From the NCBI GenBank assembly GCA_900543505.1, contig UQSB01000069.1, positions 1 to 8,047 of the forward strand: 8,047 nucleotides of DNA, read 5' to 3'. The position numbers and the translations under genes are program-made. Each line of letters opens with the position of its first letter. Position 1 is the first letter of the stretch. Under the pieces are notes generated by a model that was given only the letters and a program-made list of their open reading frames with translations, had not been told where the DNA came from and did no database searches. Source of the DNA: an uncultured Collinsella sp. Lineage in GTDB: Bacteria; Actinomycetota; Coriobacteriia; Coriobacteriales; Coriobacteriaceae. Positions 5,555 through 8,047 of this stretch are shown here, in pieces.

Positions 5555-6562
5555 CTAGTCGGTGAGTCCGTAGAACTCTTGAGAAGGGACGCGATCGGTA
5601 AGAATCTCGAGTGCCCTATCCAAAGTAACACCGTTGTAGAGCGTTTGCTCCACGGCAAAGGTGAGCGGAATGTCTACGCCCAGTGAACGGGCAAGCTCAC
5701 TGACGCTGCGGGCCGCGACGGCGCCCTCGACCACCATATGCGTACGTGCCTGGTACTCGTCGAGCGAGACGCCGTGGGCAAACTCGTAGCCAAAGGTGCG
5801 GTTGCGCGAATGCTCGGAGGTGCAGGTGGCAATGAGGTCACCCATGCCGGCAAGACCCATGCAGGTCATGGCTTGACCGCCGCGGGCGTGCACCAGACGG
5901 CTGATCTCGGCCAGGCCGCGCGTCATGATAAGGGCGAGCGTGTTGTCGCCCGCGCCGGAACCGGCGGAAATGCCGCACACGATGGCGATGACGTTTTTCA
6001 TGGCGCCGCAAACCTCGACGCCGGTCATGTCCTGCGACAGGTAGATGCGGAAGGCCGTGGATAGGAGCAGGTCCTTAAAGGTCTCCCCTACCTGTGGGTC
6101 TTCGCTGGCGATGACGGCGGCAGAAAGTCCGCCGCGGCAAATCTCCTCGGCATGGTTGGGGCCCGAGAGGGTCGCCACGCGCGCCTCGTTGCCGATCTCG
6201 CTGGCGATGACCTCGCTCATGAGCAGGCCGGACTCGGGCTCAATGCCCTTGGTGAGGCAGAGCACCGGGGTATCGGCGGCGATAAAGGGCGCGGCCTGGT
6301 GGCACACGCTGCGAAGGTGCGTCGAAGGAACGGCAAAGATGATGGCCTCGGCGCCGTCGAGCGCCTGCACGAGCTCGGTCGTGGCGACGACGTTGCCGGG
6401 CAGCTCGTAGCCCACAAGGTAGCGGGGGTTGCGGTGCTCGCCATTGATGCCGGCGGCCGTCTGCTCGCTATGGGCCCACATGGTCACGCGCTCGGCTCGC
6501 GCGGCGGCAAGGCCGGCGACGGCGGTTCCCCAGGAGCCGGAGCCAATCAGCGCAACATTCAT
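5555..6562 (-). CDS. gpsA: NAD(P)-dependent glycerol-3-phosphate dehydrogenase
   Basis: GpsA reduces dihydroxyacetone phosphate to sn-glycerol 3-phosphate, the backbone precursor of phospholipids. The 335-residue protein has the standard length: an N-terminal Rossmann motif G-S-G-S-W-G (7-12), F-A-V-P-S (76-80), L-T-K-G (103-106) with Lys105 at the substrate site, L-S-G-P-N-H-A-E-E (132-140), catalytic Lys189 in G-A-M-K-N, T-R-G-L-A-E (214-219) and M-G-D-L (240-243). AGGAG overlaps the plsY stop codon and lies 6 bp before the ATG, so the two genes are likely translationally linked. The neighbour PlsY uses its product directly, a clear functional pairing. Confidence 0.97.
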   Translation of the reverse strand: MNVALIGSGSWGTAVAGLAAARAERVTMWAHSEQTAAGINGEHRNPRYLVGYELPGNVVATTELVQALDGAEAIIFAVPSTHLRSVCHQAAPFIAADTPVLCLTKGIEPESGLLMSEVIASEIGNEARVATLSGPNHAEEICRGGLSAAVIASEDPQVGETFKDLLLSTAFRIYLSQDMTGVEVCGAMKNVIAIVCGISAGSGAGDNTLALIMTRGLAEISRLVHARGGQAMTCMGLAGMGDLIATCTSEHSRNRTFGYEFAHGVSLDEYQARTHMVVEGAVAARSVSELARSLGVDIPLTFAVEQTLYNGVTLDRALEILTDRVPSQEFYGLTD

Positions 6563-6571
6563 GACTCTCTC

Positions 6572-7255
6572 CTACTTATCGTCGGGCTCGGTGACGCGCT
6601 TGGTAAACGAGAGCTTGGACTCCTTACCCGTCATGAGCTTTTTGATGTTCGCACGATGGGCCCACACCACGGTGATGCCGATCAGCGCCATGCAAAACTT
6701 AAGTCCCAGGCTGCTGTACGGAAAGACCGCGCAGACGGCAATGGGAAGACCGATGGCCGCGGCGAGCGAGCCCACCGACACGAACTTGGTGATGGCGACG
6801 GCCACGATAAACATGCCCAGCAGCGACAGGCCAATAGGCCAGTACCAAGCGAGGATGACGCCCAGACCAACCGCGATACCCTTGCCGCCGTGGAAGTTGA
6901 GGTACGGCGAGAAGATGTGGCCCCATACCGCTGCCAGGCAGATGACGCCAAGCATCCAATCGCCGGGAGCTCCGGGTGCCATGATATTCGGCGGAAAGCC
7001 ATAGCCTAGATCGGCGATAAGCGGGCGGGCGATAAGAACGCAGACGGCGCCCTTCAGACAATCGAGCAGCAGCGTGAGCGCCGCGACCTTGGGACCAGCC
7101 ACGCGCAGCGCGTTGGTGGTGCCGATGTTGCCGGAGCCCGCCTTGCGAATGTCCGTGTGGTTGAACACGCGGCCCAGGATCAGGCCAAACGGAATCGCCC
7201 CTATAAAGAACGAGACCACGGCGCAGACGGCGGTCAGCAGAATCGGATTATGCAT
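6572..7255 (-). CDS. plsY: Acyl-phosphate:glycerol-3-phosphate acyltransferase (membrane)
   Basis: PlsY transfers a fatty acyl group from acyl-phosphate to sn-glycerol 3-phosphate, making lysophosphatidic acid, the first membrane-bound step of phospholipid synthesis. The 227-residue protein is strongly hydrophobic with several membrane helices (approximately 4-28, 55-80, 100-116, 128-150, 160-180 and 185-200). The three family motifs are present: S-G-N-I-G-T-T-N (41-48), H-G-G-K-G (122-127 region) after G-H-I-F, and the cytoplasmic A-H-R-A-N-I-K-K-L loop near 199-207 with Gly210 and Glu212. The ATG at 7255 is chosen because AAGGAG lies 7 bp before it; a longer in-frame form from 7336 would add 27 arginine- and serine-rich residues lying over der coding sequence. 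It overlaps der by 8 bp. Confidence 0.95.
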   Translation of the reverse strand: MHNPILLTAVCAVVSFFIGAIPFGLILGRVFNHTDIRKAGSGNIGTTNALRVAGPKVAALTLLLDCLKGAVCVLIARPLIADLGYGFPPNIMAPGAPGDWMLGVICLAAVWGHIFSPYLNFHGGKGIAVGLGVILAWYWPIGLSLLGMFIVAVAITKFVSVGSLAAAIGLPIAVCAVFPYSSLGLKFCMALIGITVVWAHRANIKKLMTGKESKLSFTKRVTEPDDK

Positions 7256-8047
7256 CCTTTTGCTCCTTCTTCCTAAAGAAGAGTCGGATGGGCGTGCCGG
7301 CAAAGTCGAAGGTCGAGCGCATGCGGTTTTCGACATAGCGCTGGTAGGTGTCGTTGACCAGGTCGCCGTGGTTGACGAAGAACGTGAACGTGGGCGGGTT
7401 GATGCCCGTCTGGGTCACGTAGTGCATGCGCAGGCGGCGCTTGCCGTCCACCACGGTGTGGCCAAACTCGCGCAGGTCGGTGAGGAACGTGTTGAGGCGC
7501 GAGGTGGTGATCTTTTGCGAACGCGTCTTCTCGGCAGCGTCGACCATGGCCCAGATCTTCTCCACGCTGCGGCCGGTGAGGGCCGAGATGCGCAGGTACT
7601 GGGCCCAGGGAGCCATGACGCCCAGACGGCGGTCGACGGTTTCCATGCAGGCCTCGCGCTTGCGGTCGTCGTCGAGCAGATCCCACTTGTTGAGCAGCAC
7701 GACGATGGCGCAGCCGCGCTCAATGGCCAAGCCCATGACCTTCTGGTCCTGCTCGGTAACGCCCACGGAGGCGTCGACGACGAGCAGTGCCACGTCGGCG
7801 CGATCGATGGCGCGCAGGCCGCGGACCATGGAGTAGTACTCGATGTTCTCGTACACGGTGCTCTTCTTGCGAATGCCCGCGGTGTCGACCATGCGGTAGT
7901 GTTTGCCATCGCGCTCTACGACGGTGTCGATGGCGTCGCGCGTCGTGCCGGCAATGTTGGACACGATAGAGCGGTCAGCGCCCAGGATACGGTTGAACAG
8001 CGACGACTTGCCGGCATTGGGGCGGCCGATGATGGCGACGGGGATGC
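7248..8047 (-). CDS. der: Ribosome-assembly GTPase Der (EngA), C-terminal 265 residues (5' truncated by window)
   Basis: Der carries two tandem GTPase domains and a KH-like domain and acts in 50S ribosomal subunit assembly. The visible part begins at the second GTPase domain. In fragment numbering this shows the P-loop G-R-P-N-A-G-K-S (7-14), A-G-T-T-R-D (32-37), D-T-A-G (54-57), N-K-W-D (119-122) and I-S-A-L-T-G (153-158), then a KH-like domain (about 180-258) ending in a lysine-rich tail. The first GTPase domain and start codon lie beyond base 8047. The GTG around 7964 is an internal valine codon, not a start, because the P-loop is upstream in frame. The stop TAA lies inside the plsY start region, giving an 8-bp overlap. 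As the most upstream gene seen, it may lead the operon or be internal to it; the promoter is not visible. Confidence 0.96.
   Translation of the reverse strand, partial: IPVAIIGRPNAGKSSLFNRILGADRSIVSNIAGTTRDAIDTVVERDGKHYRMVDTAGIRKKSTVYENIEYYSMVRGLRAIDRADVALLVVDASVGVTEQDQKVMGLAIERGCAIVVLLNKWDLLDDDRKREACMETVDRRLGVMAPWAQYLRISALTGRSVEKIWAMVDAAEKTRSQKITTSRLNTFLTDLREFGHTVVDGKRRLRMHYVTQTGINPPTFTFFVNHGDLVNDTYQRYVENRMRSTFDFAGTPIRLFFRKKEQKDA
7263..7268 (-). promoter_or_regulatory. Shine-Dalgarno site fixing the plsY start
   Basis: AAGGAG on the minus strand, inside the lysine/glutamate-rich tail codons of der, is 7 bp before the ATG at 7253-7255. It supports the 227-residue PlsY and indicates that ribosomes finishing der can restart on plsY. 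Confidence 0.8.

Noticed and set aside
3647..5686. A 679-codon plus-strand open frame across nif3, the cysteine desulfurase, rpe and gpsA
   Set aside because: It is the complement of genes with strong family signatures. The desulfurase, rpe and gpsA share one minus-strand frame, and TTA, CTA and TCA codons are rare in them, so the opposite frame stays open by composition. Its translation is low-complexity and Arg/Gly/His-rich with no known domain.
6152..7009. A 285-codon plus-strand open frame over gpsA and plsY
   Set aside because: Same cause: gpsA and plsY lie in the same minus-strand frame, so the antisense frame crosses their junction without stops. No domain or ribosome-binding site is seen.
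7256..7336. Longer start for PlsY at 7336
   Set aside because: The extra 27 residues are Arg/Ser-rich, overlap der, and would put a charged stretch before the first membrane helix; the ATG at 7255 has a good ribosome-binding site.

Overview
The window looks like chromosomal housekeeping DNA from a high-GC actinobacterium, most likely a member of the Coriobacteriia close to Collinsella. This rests on the moderate-to-high G+C of the coding regions, the flavour of the proteins and the der-plsY-gpsA gene order. The genus is my inference and was not checked against a database.

Layout. Bases 1-176 (+) are the last 57 codons of a sensor histidine kinase, whose transcript appears to end at a strong intrinsic terminator (287-320). 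Bases 321-740 hold no convincing gene. This AT-rich stretch carries a 14-bp direct repeat, several inverted repeats, three TATCGCG-type motifs and a 16-bp perfect palindrome, and it lies between two inward-facing terminators. Everything from 741 to 8047 reads on the minus strand. In transcription order it runs: der (5' end beyond the window), plsY, gpsA, rpe, a cysteine desulfurase, a Nif3-family metalloprotein, a coiled-coil/zinc-ribbon protein, coaBC, then tRNA-Pro(GGG) and its terminator (741-774).

The eight minus-strand proteins are packed with gaps of at most 18 bp or with short overlaps (8 bp der/plsY, 4 bp desulfurase/nif3, 3 bp nif3/zinc ribbon), so they very probably form one operon. 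It joins ribosome assembly (Der), the first steps of phospholipid synthesis (GpsA makes glycerol-3-phosphate, PlsY acylates it), the pentose phosphate pathway (Rpe), sulfur mobilisation (cysteine desulfurase), a probable iron or metal protein (Nif3) and coenzyme A synthesis (CoaBC). Glycerol-3-phosphate and CoA supply feed lipid synthesis; the rest looks like general growth functions under shared control.

I found no mobile element, CRISPR array, toxin-antitoxin or defence system, and no clear sign of an undescribed system. The points most worth checking are the repeat-rich 321-740 stretch, the zinc ribbon that lacks one of its expected four cysteines, the tight coupling of the desulfurase with the Nif3 gene, and the unusually GC-rich histidine kinase tail.
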